A program made the translations under genes and the position numbers. Below the pieces are notes generated by a model. It had not been told where the DNA came from. It worked only from the letters and a program-made list of their open reading frames with translations, and searched no databases. Source: Gracilibacillus boraciitolerans JCM 21714 (GTDB lineage Bacteria > Bacillota > Bacilli > Bacillales > Amphibacillaceae). From it: a stretch of DNA of 64,000 nt. The stretch is taken from NCBI RefSeq assembly GCF_000521485.1, contig NZ_BAVS01000003.1:96040-160039 (forward strand), written 5' to 3'. Positions 18,924 to 29,006 of this stretch are shown piece after piece; positions within the stretch are counted from its first letter, which is position 1, and each line of letters starts with the position of its first letter.

Positions 18924-19781
18924 ATGATTTTTTTACCTAAAGCAATTTGTTTAGATATGGACGGTACCCTATTAAACAATCAAAATCGATTAACGGAACA
19001 AACAGTGGATAAAATACAAGAGATAAGAAAAATGGGCATTCGGGCATTTATTGTCACTGGTCGTTCTTATAATGAAATATTTGATACCGCACCAAAAGAT
19101 TTAGATTTAGATGGATTTGTTAGTTCCAATGGTATGATTACCTATGTCGATAATCAAAAAATATTAGAGCATTATTTACCAACAGATCTTGTGCAAAAAG
19201 TAATTTTGTCTGCCAGAAATCATGCTATTTATTATGAGGTACACCCAAATGATGGTGAGAGACTCGCATTGAAACAAGACCAAACCTATATGAATGACAT
19301 GATAAACGGAGATAAACCTGATACAGTTGCGACAAGTGAGTGGTTAGAAAGAAAAGCGGCAGTCGCAGATGATATAGCGTGGACTGAGAAATTACCAAAT
19401 CAAAAATACTCCAAAATGTATTGTTTTCATATTGATCCTGAAGTGATGAAGGATTGGATTGGTGACTTAGAAGAAATGAAAAAGGAAACAGACTTTACAA
19501 CGTCTTCATCTTCCAGAAATAATGTGGAAATCATGGTGGAGAATGTTAATAAATCAACCGGTATTCAGGCTTTACTAAATCATTTTGATATTAAACCGGA
19601 AGAAACCATGGCAATTGGTGACAGCAATAATGACATTCCAATGATGCAATATGTGGGTTACCCGGTAGCAATGAAAAATGCCACACCGCAAATTAAGGCA
19701 TTAGTGAAAGATGAGACAGAATATACAAACGATAAACAAGGCGTATATCACTATTTGAATCAATTCTTTCAACACAAGTAA
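18924..19781 (+). CDS. Cof-type HAD-IIB sugar phosphatase
   Basis: HAD hydrolase of 285 residues. Motif I is CLDMDGTLLN with the nucleophilic aspartate, motif II the threonine in FIVTGRSY, motif III a lysine in VNKSTGIQALL, and motif IV GDSNNDIPMM. The alpha/beta cap between residues 80 and 190 places it in the Cof/YkrA group, which acts on sugar phosphates or flavin-type phosphates. The substrate cannot be read from sequence. The ribosome binding site AGAGG carries a seven-G run at 18909, probably GAGGGG in reality. The next gene is a sugar mutarotase, so a sugar-phosphate role is plausible. Confidence 0.88.
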   Translation: MIFLPKAICLDMDGTLLNNQNRLTEQTVDKIQEIRKMGIRAFIVTGRSYNEIFDTAPKDLDLDGFVSSNGMITYVDNQKILEHYLPTDLVQKVILSARNHAIYYEVHPNDGERLALKQDQTYMNDMINGDKPDTVATSEWLERKAAVADDIAWTEKLPNQKYSKMYCFHIDPEVMKDWIGDLEEMKKETDFTTSSSSRNNVEIMVENVNKSTGIQALLNHFDIKPEETMAIGDSNNDIPMMQYVGYPVAMKNATPQIKALVKDETEYTNDKQGVYHYLNQFFQHK

Positions 19782-19803
19782 ATTTTTACTTGTGTTTTTA
19801 TTT
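19771..19803 (+). terminator. Terminator of the HAD gene
   Basis: AACACAAGTA / TACTTGTGTT stem followed by a T-rich tract; the hairpin begins inside the last codons of the gene. Confidence 0.8.
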
Positions 19804-19893
19804 ATGTATGTTTTTATCTGTGTTAAAATAAAAAAAACATACAAATAAAGGTAAAACAAAATTGAATTTGTTTTCATGATAGGAGGAAACAGT

Positions 19894-20209
19894 ATGTCAC
19901 GTTATATGTTTATTATGGAATGTAAAGAGGGGGTCAGAACAGGAATACAAAAAAAGGCACCAGGCAGTTGATCAAGAATTATTATCTGCTTTAACAGAAG
20001 TTGGTGTGAGCAATTACAGTATTTTTATGGATGGGACCAAGCTATATGCCTATATGGAAGTGGATGATTATCACCGAGCGATGAAAGAATTGGAGACCAA
20101 TCCAGCCAATCGTAAATGGCAAGCGTTTATGAGCGATATTTTGGCCATGGATGATAAGGGTGATCCAAAAATGTATCTGATTGATGAAGAGGTATTCCAT
20201 TTAGAGTAG
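19894..20209 (+). CDS. L-rhamnose mutarotase-like protein (RhaM family), one frameshift
   Basis: Small dimeric ferredoxin-fold epimerase that interconverts alpha and beta anomers of L-rhamnose or related deoxysugars. The start at 19894 follows AGGAGG. MSRYMFIMECKEG is followed by a five-G run at 19928 that breaks the frame; four G would give EGSEQEYKKRHQAVDQELL, the family pattern. The remainder (SNYSIFMDGTKLYAYMEVDDY, NPANRKWQAFMSDIL) is intact. Restored length is about 105 residues. No rhamnose isomerase or kinase is near, so another sugar is possible. The DeoR regulator begins 79 bases downstream in the same direction. Confidence 0.85.
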
Positions 20210-20287
20210 CAAAACTTGAATTTTTAGCGCTATTTCCATATAGTCAGTAATAGAAACGTTTTGAAGAAGAGAAGGCAGGAGAATTGT

Positions 20288-21058
20288 ATGTTAGTTGCAG
20301 AAAGGCATCAACGTATTGTAGAAGTCGTCAATCAGAAGAAAAGTATTCGTGTGTCCGAACTTGCACGACTTTTTTCTGTAACAGATGAAACAATCCGTCG
20401 TGATTTAGAAAAATTAGAAAAGGAAAAAAAGTTAGCCAGAAGTCATGGTGGAGCGGTTAGTATTGAGTCATACCATGATGGACCTGAGATCCCTTTCCAG
20501 GAACGAGAAGTCATGTACGTGGAAGAGAAAAAGGAGATCGCACAGGAAGCTGTGAAACATATTGTCGAGGCTGATAAAATTTTGTTAGATGCAAGTACAA
20601 CGGCATGGTATGTTGCGAAGAATTTACCTAATATTCCAATCACTGTATTAACCAATTCGGTGAACGTTGCTTTAGAATTAAGTAAAAAGAACCGGATTAC
20701 CGTGATCTCGATTGGCGGAACATTACTTGCCCGTTCGCTTTCTTTTGTAGGTCCTTTAGCAGAGCGTTCGCTTGATTTATATCATGTAAATAAGGCGTTT
20801 CTTTCCTGTAAAGGAATCCATTTCAAGAACGGCATTAGTGAGTCAAATGAACAACAGGCCAGAGTCAAACAAAAGATGATTGAGATGGCTGATACTACCT
20901 ATATCCTGGCAGATCGTCATAAATTCCATTTGCAAGCCTTTGCATATGTGACTCCGCTAGCCAATGTGGAACGTATTATTACGGACAGTAATGTAGCTGA
21001 CCATGATGTAAATGAGTTACAAGAAATAGGATTAGAAGTAATTAAAGCACTGCGTTAA
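20288..21058 (+). CDS. DeoR/GlpR-family sugar-responsive repressor
   Basis: Transcription regulator of 256 residues. The N-terminal winged helix is typical (ERHQRIVEVVNQKKSIRVSE, then VTDETIRRDLEKLEKEKKL and SHGGAV), followed by the DeoR sensor domain with ILLDASTTAWYVAKNLP, VLTNSVNVALELS and the C-terminal YILADRHKF, which usually senses a sugar phosphate. The start at 20288 follows CAGGAG; an upstream in-frame codon at 20261 lacks a site. A near-match to a CcpA site, TAGAAACGTTTTGA, lies at about 20250. Regulates the preceding mutarotase or a distant operon (inference). Confidence 0.87.
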   Translation: MLVAERHQRIVEVVNQKKSIRVSELARLFSVTDETIRRDLEKLEKEKKLARSHGGAVSIESYHDGPEIPFQEREVMYVEEKKEIAQEAVKHIVEADKILLDASTTAWYVAKNLPNIPITVLTNSVNVALELSKKNRITVISIGGTLLARSLSFVGPLAERSLDLYHVNKAFLSCKGIHFKNGISESNEQQARVKQKMIEMADTTYILADRHKFHLQAFAYVTPLANVERIITDSNVADHDVNELQEIGLEVIKALR

Positions 21059-21083
21059 ACTTTCTTAACGTAGTGCTTTTTTA
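21044..21083 (+). terminator. Terminator of the DeoR gene
   Basis: AAAGCACTGCGTTAA pairs with TTAACGTAGTGCTTT and is followed by TTTT; it overlaps the end of the coding region. Confidence 0.85.
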
Positions 21084-21305
21084 TGTAACTCAATACAGGA
21101 ATAGAATCTTTGTAATGATTACATACCTTCAAAAGCATTTTCAAAATTCTAACGAAAAATTACTCTCTTGGACTAAGAGAATTATAGCCATACTAGGTTT
21201 ATTTTACTATGCTTACAGTTTCCTGATTGACTTTTTCATAGTATAATAAAAGTATAACTTAGGATACTGGATAAACAAAGTTTGGAAAATGACGGAGTGT
21301 TGTAG

Positions 21306-23039
21306 ATGTTCACCTATTTTAAAAAATGGAATACCTTGAGAAACCAATTACTTGTCGTTTATCTGATCGTCATGTTTACTGTGTTATTTATTGTAAGCAC
21401 CATCACCTATATATTAGTAGAGGATTTACTTCAGGATAATGCTGAAGAACAAATTAAACAGACTGTATTAGAATCCTCAGGGCGCTATGATTCCTTATTT
21501 GAACAATTAAATATGGTAACCAAACAAATAATAACAAATGAGGATGTGCAAGAAGTCTTACTTAAAGAATCTCAAGGAAAAATGACATCCTTTAATGGTA
21601 GACAATCGTTAATAAATACAACTAACTTAATTCAGGCAAATGCAGATGGTATTTACTCATTTGAAATTTATAACAATGAATATCAACGAATTATTCCGAT
21701 CGATTCTACCTTGTTGTTAGACCGGATCGATCCACGCTGGATTATCCGGGCAAATGAAGAAGGTGGTCGTCTCATTTGGTTAGGAGTAGATCCACTCGAT
21801 CAAAATTATTTTCTGGTGGGGGGCGGCAGATTAATTTAATCAATAAGAATTTTAGTCATGGCGGATATATCATGACCCAAGTGAATCGTAATTATTTTCA
21901 ATTAAACCCTAATCAGCAAGAGGATGAAACAAACGAATTTACGATTTTAGTAGATAGTCAGAATGAAGAAATTGTCAGTAATTATCATGGGGGAAGACTT
22001 GGCTAAAATTTTAAAGACAGACTCAGAAATAATAATTATTAATCAGCAAGAATATATGATTGTAAAAGAAACATCTGATTTAACAGGATGGACTATGTAT
22101 ATATTATCTCCAGTCAATCAACTGACAGCAGGGATATCTACTGTGCAATCTGGTATTGCAATTGCCGGGATTATTGGACTGGTCATATTTTTTATATGTT
22201 CTCTCTTCTTATCGACGTTTATAACGAAACCAATAACCAGATTAACGAAAACAATGAGAAAAGCAGGAGAAGGAGTATTGGCTCATAATCCTGTCGTGAA
22301 TTCTACAAATGAAATTAATGAATTGAACCAAACCTATAATCAGCTTGCAGCAGAAACTAATTATTTAGTTCAAATGGTGTATGAAAAAGAAATTATAAAA
22401 AACAGGACGGAATTAAAGGCACTGCAAGCTCAAATTCATCCACACTTTCTTTTCAACACTTTAGATGCCTTGTACTGGTCATTAGATGAACGAGAGGAAG
22501 AAGACCTTGCAAACGTCGTATTGGCGATGTCGGAGTTATTCCGCTATACCATTACTAAAGAAAATCAAGATGAATGGGTAACGATAAAGGAAGAATTAGA
22601 GCATATTGATCGTTACATGAAAATTATGAGAATGCGCTTCGGTGATCGGCTAAATTGGGAGAAAGATGTTGACTTTGATTGGCTATATGTCAGAATGCCA
22701 AAACTAATGATTCAACCATTAGTAGAAAATGCTATTTTACATGGGGCAGGAAATGTTACGGGTCACTGTCATATCACAGTAAAAGTTGAAAAAGTTCAAG
22801 ATGCAGATCGGCTAAAGATAACGGTCACAGATAATGGACCGGGAATGAGCAAGGAAAAAGTGTCAGAAGTGAAGGAACTCATGGAAGGTAATATTAGACA
22901 ACACAAACATCATGGTTTAGCTTTGCAAAATGTTCAAAAACGCTTGAAGTTGTTTTATGAAATGGAAACAAACGGAGATATTAACATTCTTAGCGAAGAG
23001 GGCAAAGGGACAAAGGTAAGCTTTGAAATTCCAGTATAA
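21306..23039 (+). CDS. YesM-like sensor histidine kinase, two frameshifts
   Basis: Membrane sensor of a carbohydrate-responsive two-component system. A first helix at about residues 15-40 (LLVVYLIVMFTVLFIVSTIT) is followed by an extracellular sensing region, a second helix (IAIAGIIGLVIFFICSLFL), a HAMP-like linker (FITKPITRLTKTMRKAGEG), the His_kinase box QIHPHFLFNTLDALYW and an ATP-binding domain with LMIQPLVENAILHG and DNGPGMS. Runs at 21818 (six G) and 21990 (five G) break the frame; runs of four would give FLVGRQINLINKN and NYHGEDLAKIL. The response regulator follows 14 bases downstream. Probably senses a sugar delivered to the adjacent transporter. Confidence 0.88.
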
Positions 23040-23053
23040 GAGGAGGTAGAACC

Positions 23054-23833
23054 ATGAATAAAAAGGTGATTCTTGTAGTGGATGATGAGCCTCGAAGTCG
23101 GCAAGGGATAAGAAAAACGATTGAGCGATTAGCATTTGATCAATATGAAGTTATTACAGCGGAAAATGCAGCAGAGGCATTAAATCGTATTGATAATGAG
23201 AAAGTACACGTACTCATTACGGACATTCGAATGCCTGAAGTTTCTGGATTGGAACTATTGAAACAATTAAAGGAAAAGGCGCAGGACCCAGTTGTGATCG
23301 TAATTTCTGCATACTCAGAATTTGAATATGCTCATGAAGCATTAGAGCTGGGAGTTGTTAATTATTTACTTAAACCGATCGCCAAGGAAAAGCTAATGGA
23401 TGCCATTGAAAAAGCAGTAGATATAGAGAAACAAAGGGAAAAAACAGGTATGTTTAATAAGATTTTGGATGATAAATTAATAGAAATGCAGGAGTTAACT
23501 AAATATAACCGAGCGGTTCAGCAGGCAATAGAGTACATTGATATGCATTTCGAACAAGAGTTAACCTTAAAAGAAGTAGCAAATCAGGTCCATCTTAATC
23601 CAAGTTATTTAAGTGCTTTATTTAAAGAGGAACTGCAAATTACCTTTAGTGAATATGTAACAAGAAAGAGAATACAAGAAGCGAAAAAATTATTACTTTC
23701 AACAGATTTAACAGTATCAGAAATAGCAGAAAAAAGTGGTTATCAAACTTCTAAATATTTTATCAAACTATTTAAACAGTTTGAAAACACAACACCGAAT
23801 GGATTTCGGAAACAAAATGTAAGCGATTCCTAA
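23054..23833 (+). CDS. YesN-like response regulator, receiver plus AraC output domain
   Basis: Regulator of 259 residues. The receiver domain (about 1-125) has the acidic pair VVDDEPRSRQG, the phosphorylated aspartate in LITDIRMPEVSG, the switch serine in VISAYSEF and the lysine in YLLKPI. The C-terminal AraC domain has two helix-turn-helix units, LTLKEVANQVHLNPSYLSALF and LTVSEIAEKSGYQTSKYFIKLF. The family's middle insert is missing, so it is shorter than the second regulator in this window. GAGGAGG precedes the ATG. Expected to activate the sugar importer genes downstream. Confidence 0.9.
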   Translation: MNKKVILVVDDEPRSRQGIRKTIERLAFDQYEVITAENAAEALNRIDNEKVHVLITDIRMPEVSGLELLKQLKEKAQDPVVIVISAYSEFEYAHEALELGVVNYLLKPIAKEKLMDAIEKAVDIEKQREKTGMFNKILDDKLIEMQELTKYNRAVQQAIEYIDMHFEQELTLKEVANQVHLNPSYLSALFKEELQITFSEYVTRKRIQEAKKLLLSTDLTVSEIAEKSGYQTSKYFIKLFKQFENTTPNGFRKQNVSDS

Positions 23834-23938
23834 AAAAAGTGGTATTTTACCTAATCACTGTTACCTTACGGATTAATGCCCTCAGTGCTACACTTATAAT
23901 TGTAATAAAAACTTATACTAAATAGGGGGTTTTCACAA

Positions 23939-25302
23939 ATGAAAGGTGCATGGTACAAAGTATTATGTTCGTTCGCATTAGTATTATTATTCGCGCTTGC
24001 AGCATGTGGCGGAGATTCAGAGTCTGAACAAGAAGCAGGTGGAGAAAACACGGATGCAGAGTCCACTACTGAAGGAAATGAAAGCGATTCAGATGGAGAA
24101 GAAAAAACAATTGATTTTATGCATTTATGGCCGGAAGGAAGCTCCAAACAACATCATGATATTGTTAATGGCATCATTGAGGAATTCGAAGCGGAAAATG
24201 AAAACGTAACCGTAGATGTAGAAATTTTAAGTAATGAACAGTATAAAGAAAAACTTAAAGTCTTATCAACTTCAAACGAATTACCTGATGTTGGCATGAC
24301 TTGGGCAGCAGGCTTCTTGGAACCATATGTAAGCGGTAATATGTTTGCTTCCTTAGATGACCTTTTAGAAGGTCCGCTTAACGATATGTTTGTACCTGGT
24401 ACTGCGGAAGCATATGCACTTGATGGCACAACATATGGTTTACCATTAGAATTAAATATTACACCACTTTATTATAATCAACGTATTTTTGAGGAAAATG
24501 GTTTGGAAGCACCAGAAACATTTGCTGAATTAAAAGAAGTTGTGCAAACATTGGTAGATAATGGTGTCACACCAGTTGCTCTAGGTAATAAAGATCGCTG
24601 GACAGGTTCAATGTGGTATATGTACCTGGCAGATCGAATCGGTGGAGCAGAATTATTAAATAATGCGATCCTTGGTGAAGCGAGCTTTGAAGATCCTGCT
24701 TTAGTAAAAGCAGCAGAAGAGGTGCAAAATTTAGTGGATACGGGAGCATTCTTAAATGGATTTAATGGTTTAGGTAATGATGAAGCTAAAGGTTACTTCT
24801 TAAATGAACAAGCAGCAATGTATTTAATGGGATCTTGGGATTTACCAGAATTCACAACAAGTGAAGAAAATTCTCAAGAATTTAAGGATTCAATAGGCTA
24901 TATAAAATTCCCAGCAGTGAAGGTGGAGAAGGTAACCGTGACAGCTTTGTTGGCGGTCCTGGTGTAGGTCTCTTTGTTGCAGAAAATTCTGATGTAAAAG
25001 CAGAAGCGAAAGAATTTGTTTCCTTCTTTGTACAAAAGTGGGGCGAACAATCTGTTGAAAAAGCTGGTGTTATCCCAGCAACTAAAGTGGATACAGAAAG
25101 TGTAGATTTACCACAAATGTATGTAGATGTATTAAATGACTTAAACGAGGCATCTAATATCACATTGTATGCAGATGTACAGTTAAGCGCTGCTGCAGCT
25201 GAAACACACTTGGATATGATCCAGGCATTGTTCGGTGAAGCAGTAACACCTGAAGAATTTGCGCAAATCATGAAGAAGCTATATCTTCAGAAGAATAAAT
25301 AA
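23939..25302 (+). CDS. CUT1 sugar ABC transporter substrate-binding lipoprotein, one frameshift
   Basis: Extracellular sugar-binding lipoprotein of the MalE type. The lipobox is FALAACGG near residue 21, followed by an acidic Ser/Glu/Gly linker. The binding domain starts at IDFMHLWPEGSSKQ and includes LPDVGMTWAAGFLEPYV and YGLPLELNITPLYYNQRIF. Loss of one G near 24919 changes frame (KFPAVEGGEGNRDSFVGGPG expected); the rest runs to 25302 and ends LYLQKNK. The start has AGGGGG upstream. A TGTAAGCGATTCCT element at 23819, close to a CcpA site, overlaps the end of the regulator gene. The ligand is unknown. Confidence 0.88.
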
Positions 25303-25310
25303 AAAGGTGC

Positions 25311-25350
25311 AAAAGGACATATTTCAAGAATGAATATGTCCTTTTCCTTC
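25311..25350 (+). terminator. Intercistronic hairpin after the binding-protein gene
   Basis: AAAAGGACATATT pairs with AATATGTCCTTTT around a short loop. It lies between the lipoprotein and the first permease and likely lowers permease expression relative to the lipoprotein. Confidence 0.75.
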
Positions 25351-25412
25351 CTTAAATATAAATATATTTAGAAAACCAAAAAGGGATATTTCGACACAAA
25401 GGAGCAATAACG

Positions 25413-26291
25413 ATGAACAGAGTAATGTCAAATAAGGTAGTCATTGCTTTATACGTTCTACCCGCTCTCATTTTAACCTTGAGTGTTATCTATGGTCCAA
25501 TGGTGATTACAGGGTATTATGGGCTGATGGAATGGAACGGTATTGGCGAAATGACATTTATAGGATTGGATAACTATAAAGAATTAATTCAGGATAGTAA
25601 TTTTTGGGAGAGTGCTTGGCATTCTTTCCTGTTAGCGATATTTTCAACATTAAGTTTAGCTGGATATCTTGTTGTGTCCTTAATATTAGCAGGTAAGATA
25701 AAAGGTTCCAATATATTGAGGAAAATTTACTTAATTCCTATGCTTTTATCATCTGTTGCGATTGCGCAACTATGGGTAAAAATATATGATCCGAACAATG
25801 GATTGTTAAACAGCTTTTTAAAAGCTATTGGAATGGAGCAGCCACCCGTTTGGTTAGCAGACACCGATTTAGTTTTATATGCAATTTTTGTTGCGATACT
25901 TTGGCAATATGCAGGGTTTTATATCATTATTTATTATGCTGCGCTCAAAGGAGTTCCCGAAGAATTAATTGAAGCGGCACGTATTGACGGTGCTAGCCCT
26001 ATTCAAATTGCTTATAAAATTAAGGTTCCATTAATTTCTGGTGTAATTAAAGTTACGATTGTTTTAGCAATTGTTGGATCACTAAAATATTTTGATTTAA
26101 TTTATGTTATGACTGGTGGAGGGCCAAATGGTGCTAGTGAAGTTATTGCATCATATATGTACAAAAAAGCATTTGATACTTTTGATTTCGGTTATGGCAG
26201 TGCAATTGCCTTTTTCCTATTAATCATAACATTGATTGTGACATGGATTACCCGTAAACTCACTACATCTAAAGATGAACTTCAATATTAG
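25413..26291 (+). CDS. CUT1 sugar ABC transporter permease (MalF type)
   Basis: Inner-membrane permease of 292 residues with about six hydrophobic segments. The ATPase-coupling EAA loop is visible as EELIEAARIDGASPIQIAYKIKVPLI near residue 185. FDLIYVMTGGGPNGASEV, typical of MalF-type sugar permeases, follows. AAAGGAG precedes the ATG. The frame is intact. It pairs with the next gene to form the channel. No ATPase gene follows, so an MsmX-like shared ATPase must energise the system. Confidence 0.9.
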   Translation: MNRVMSNKVVIALYVLPALILTLSVIYGPMVITGYYGLMEWNGIGEMTFIGLDNYKELIQDSNFWESAWHSFLLAIFSTLSLAGYLVVSLILAGKIKGSNILRKIYLIPMLLSSVAIAQLWVKIYDPNNGLLNSFLKAIGMEQPPVWLADTDLVLYAIFVAILWQYAGFYIIIYYAALKGVPEELIEAARIDGASPIQIAYKIKVPLISGVIKVTIVLAIVGSLKYFDLIYVMTGGGPNGASEVIASYMYKKAFDTFDFGYGSAIAFFLLIITLIVTWITRKLTTSKDELQY

Positions 26292-26307
26292 GAAGGATGG
26301 AAGACAA

Positions 26308-27180
26308 ATGGCTCAGATTCAAAATGAGGCTGCGAATGAAAAGAGTGTATGGATAAGAATTGGAATGGTTTTTCTCTACATTTGTTTAATCATCGTAGCC
26401 CTTTTTCAAATATATCCGTTAGTATGGCTGGCAATGTTCTCCTTAAAAACAAATACAGAAGTGTTTGGTTTATCCCCCCCATTTTCTTTACCACAAGATC
26501 CACAGTGGGTAAATTACTTAAACGTGTGGGAAAATGGAAATATCAATATCTACTTTCTAAATAGTGTATGGATAACAATTATATCTGTAGCATTAACCTT
26601 GTTATTTGCAAGTTTTGTTACCTTCGCAATAACTAGAATGAATTGGAAACTGAATAAATTGACGTTAGGCTTGTTCATGGTAGGACTAATGGTGCCTATT
26701 CATTCTGCTTTGATTCCACTGTTCGCTTTTTTCTTGGAATTGAATATCATTAATCATCCATTATCTTTAATTTTGGCCTATACGGCATTTAACTTACCGT
26801 TAACAATTATGATTTTATTAGGCTTTTATTATACGCTACCCAAGGAAGTTGAAGAAGCAGCAGTTGTGGATGGCTGCTCTGTACACCGGATTTTCTTCCA
26901 GATTACTCTTCCAATGACAACTCCAGTAATAGCAACAACAGCTATTATTAACATGATTTACAATTGGAATGAGTTTGTTTTTGTTAATACGTTTATTAGC
27001 TCGGATAAGTGGAAAACGCTAACAGTAGGTATTCAGAACTTTATTGGTCAATATTCAACTGACTGGGGGGGTGCAATTGGTGCTACATTAATGATCAGTA
27101 TCATTCCAGTATTGATCGCATTCCTGGTCTTAAGTGATCGCATAGTTGAAGGTATTGCCGCAGGATCGGTGAAAGGCTAA
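26308..27180 (+). CDS. CUT1 sugar ABC transporter permease (MalG type)
   Basis: Second permease of the importer, about 290 residues, six hydrophobic segments. The coupling loop is LPKEVEEAAVVDGCSVHRIFFQITLPM. It ends in the typical MalG tail ILSDRIVEGIAAGSVKG form (observed VLSDRIVEGIAAGSVKG). The ATG at 26308 follows AGGAAGG. C7 at 26474 and G7 at 27065 each appear to add one residue (LSPPFSLP, DWGGAIG) without changing frame. Only 16 bases separate it from the preceding permease gene. Confidence 0.9.
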   Translation: MAQIQNEAANEKSVWIRIGMVFLYICLIIVALFQIYPLVWLAMFSLKTNTEVFGLSPPFSLPQDPQWVNYLNVWENGNINIYFLNSVWITIISVALTLLFASFVTFAITRMNWKLNKLTLGLFMVGLMVPIHSALIPLFAFFLELNIINHPLSLILAYTAFNLPLTIMILLGFYYTLPKEVEEAAVVDGCSVHRIFFQITLPMTTPVIATTAIINMIYNWNEFVFVNTFISSDKWKTLTVGIQNFIGQYSTDWGGAIGATLMISIIPVLIAFLVLSDRIVEGIAAGSVKG

Positions 27181-27182
27181 AA

Positions 27183-27297
27183 TAAGTTGCGGCATAACTT
27201 CGATTTACTGAGTAGTCATTTTGAAATTTATATTAGGAGTAACAACCGCTTCGGCTTGCCCACTTCGCTTTCCGGGGAGGCGTGCTCTTCAACTAAT
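27183..27297. repeat. GC-rich intergenic repeat, short copy 3
   Basis: Contains TTGCGGCATAACTTC, CATTTTGAAAT, GGAGTAACAACCGCTTCGGCTTGCC and CACTTCGCTTTCCG, matching the first half of the copies at 16740 and 46619. It fills the gap between two convergent genes. Confidence 0.65.
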
Positions 27298-27301
27298 TTA
27301 T

Positions 27302-27342
27302 TAAAAAACACTTGACCTTTTCATGTGGTCAAGTGTTTTCTT
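27302..27342. terminator. Bidirectional terminator between convergent genes
   Basis: AAAACACTTGACC / GGTCAAGTGTTTT stem with a 9-base loop, A-rich on one side and T-rich on the other, so it can stop transcription from both sides. Confidence 0.85.
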
Positions 27343-27955
27343 GTATAGCTTCTCTTTTTGCCTCAATTTTTTTAAAAGCATGATAACTTGTCCCCCCCAT
27401 AATAATATAAGCCACTAAACTTCCACCAAAAAAGAAAAGCGTTCCAGGAAATAATGACATGACATATATGGTAGCAGCTGCACCAATTACCATTGAGAAG
27501 TTATGTAAAGGATGAATTAACATGACAAGAAATGAATTTTTCCAAACATCGATAAAACGTAAATCATAATGTACAAAGGTTGGGATGATATATAACAATG
27601 TTAAGGATATTGCCACCATGAGAATATATAATGGTATCTTAATAACATCATAAAAACCACCTTGGTTTAACTCAATGAACTGAAAATTAGTATAAAACAG
27701 GAAAATAATAACTAAGATTACTAAACCAAATAAATTACTTTTAATAAATTCCTTTTTATACGTTTTCCAAAATAAAGAAAATACTGGTTCGTCTATGTTA
27801 CCAATAATCCATTGTCTAATTAAAGTGAACATAGCCACAGTTGCTGGAAAAAAACCAAATATACCCAGACCAACAATGGTAAATGCTATCCATAAAATAT
27901 TGACATAAGCAAAACGAGTAATCCACTCGGTTGCTGCAAATAATGAGTTTCGCAT
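27329..27955 (-). CDS. YesL-like DUF624 membrane protein
   Basis: Membrane protein of 208 residues with five to six hydrophobic segments. The pattern RFAYVNILWIAFTIVGLGIFGFFPATVAMF at the N terminus and FWKTYKKEF after the second helix are hallmarks of the DUF624/YesL family. These genes lie next to YesM/YesN sensors and sugar importers in many Bacillales, as here; the molecular role is unknown. AGGAGAG precedes the ATG. C7 at 27392 adds a glycine near the C terminus (IIMGGTSYH for IIMGTSYH). It lies between the two importer modules. Confidence 0.85.
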   Translation of the reverse strand: MRNSLFAATEWITRFAYVNILWIAFTIVGLGIFGFFPATVAMFTLIRQWIIGNIDEPVFSLFWKTYKKEFIKSNLFGLVILVIIFLFYTNFQFIELNQGGFYDVIKIPLYILMVAISLTLLYIIPTFVHYDLRFIDVWKNSFLVMLIHPLHNFSMVIGAAATIYVMSLFPGTLFFFGGSLVAYIIMGGTSYHAFKKIEAKREAIQENT

Positions 27956-28138
27956 GTTTTCTCTCCTAACATAGTGATATATCTATTTTATCATAACTGA
28001 GGCAACATAAAAACATTGACGTTAAACTATGTGTGAGAACCTCCAGATAGTATGTTTGTTGATAGTTACTCTAAAATAAATAGCCTAAAACAAAACGGAT
28101 TTCCCTGTAACAGTTATTAATAATTTGCAATAACTAAA

Positions 28139-28177
28139 AAAGAGAAGCAATAGAAAATTTCTACGGCTTCTCTTTAC
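28139..28177 (-). terminator. Terminator of the minus-strand sugar importer operon
   Basis: AAAGAGAAGC and GCTTCTCTTT form a stem directly after the permease stop on the minus strand. The stretch 27956-28138 holds no gene. Confidence 0.75.
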
Positions 28178-28179
28178 AT

Positions 28180-29006
28180 TTATCCTTTTACTGAGCCCAT
28201 CATACCAGCAACGAAATGTCTTTGCATCAAGAAGAAGACGAGGGCCGTTGGTAATGTTGCAATTACGATAGCTGTCATGATAACGCCATAATCAGGTGTA
28301 TAACCTGCACCTAAATTAGAAATCAATAGCGGTATTGTCTGTTTGCTTGGTGACTGTAAAACAACTAACGGCCATAAATAATTATTCCAGCTATTCATGA
28401 ACGCAATAATGCTGCCGCCGCATAGGTTGTTTTCATTGTAGGTAAATAAATTCGGAAAAAGATACCGAGTTCACTTAACCCATCAATTCGACCCGCTTCC
28501 ACTAATTCTTTAGCAAACATCTTTGTATTCTGTCTGAAGAAGAAAATGAAAAATGCAGTAATTACAGTCGGTAAGAAAGCAGCAGCTAATGTGTCCAAAC
28601 CAATTAATGGAGCATTATCAGATATTTGACCAAAAAGACGATACAAAGGAATCATGATCGCTGCAAATGGAATCATCATCGATAAAATCAAAATGTTGAA
28701 TACCATATCCTTCCTTTTTGAACGATAGATTTCAAAGCCATACCCTGCTAAAGATCCGATTAGTAAGGTTAAGAAGGTTGTGATCACAGCAATGATTAGT
28801 GAGTTCCCTATGGCTGTACCAATTTGTGTTTGCTCCAATAACTTTTGGAAGTTTTCTATAAAATGTGTGCCAGGAATCAGACGGCCTTTTGTTACGTCCA
28901 CTGATTTATTTGTCATACTAACTAGCATCCATAAGAATGGAAAGATAGAAACAATTGCTGCCATACTCAAAAATAGGTAGATAAAAACTCGCTTTAATTT
29001 TTTCAA
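28180..29006 (-). CDS. CUT1 sugar ABC transporter permease (MalG/YesQ type), one frameshift
   Basis: Inner-membrane permease, restored length about 276 residues. It has a hydrophobic N-terminal helix (VFIYLFLSMAAIVSIFPFLW) and the coupling loop AKELVEAGRIDGLSELGIFFRIYLPTM. Loss of one base near 28416 moves the C-terminal part, NSWNNYLWPLVVLQS and the MalG tail AGMMGSVKG, into another frame (TYAAAAIIAFMNSWNNYLW expected). Its TTG start overlaps the stop of the upstream permease by four bases (TTGA), so translation is coupled. Confidence 0.88.
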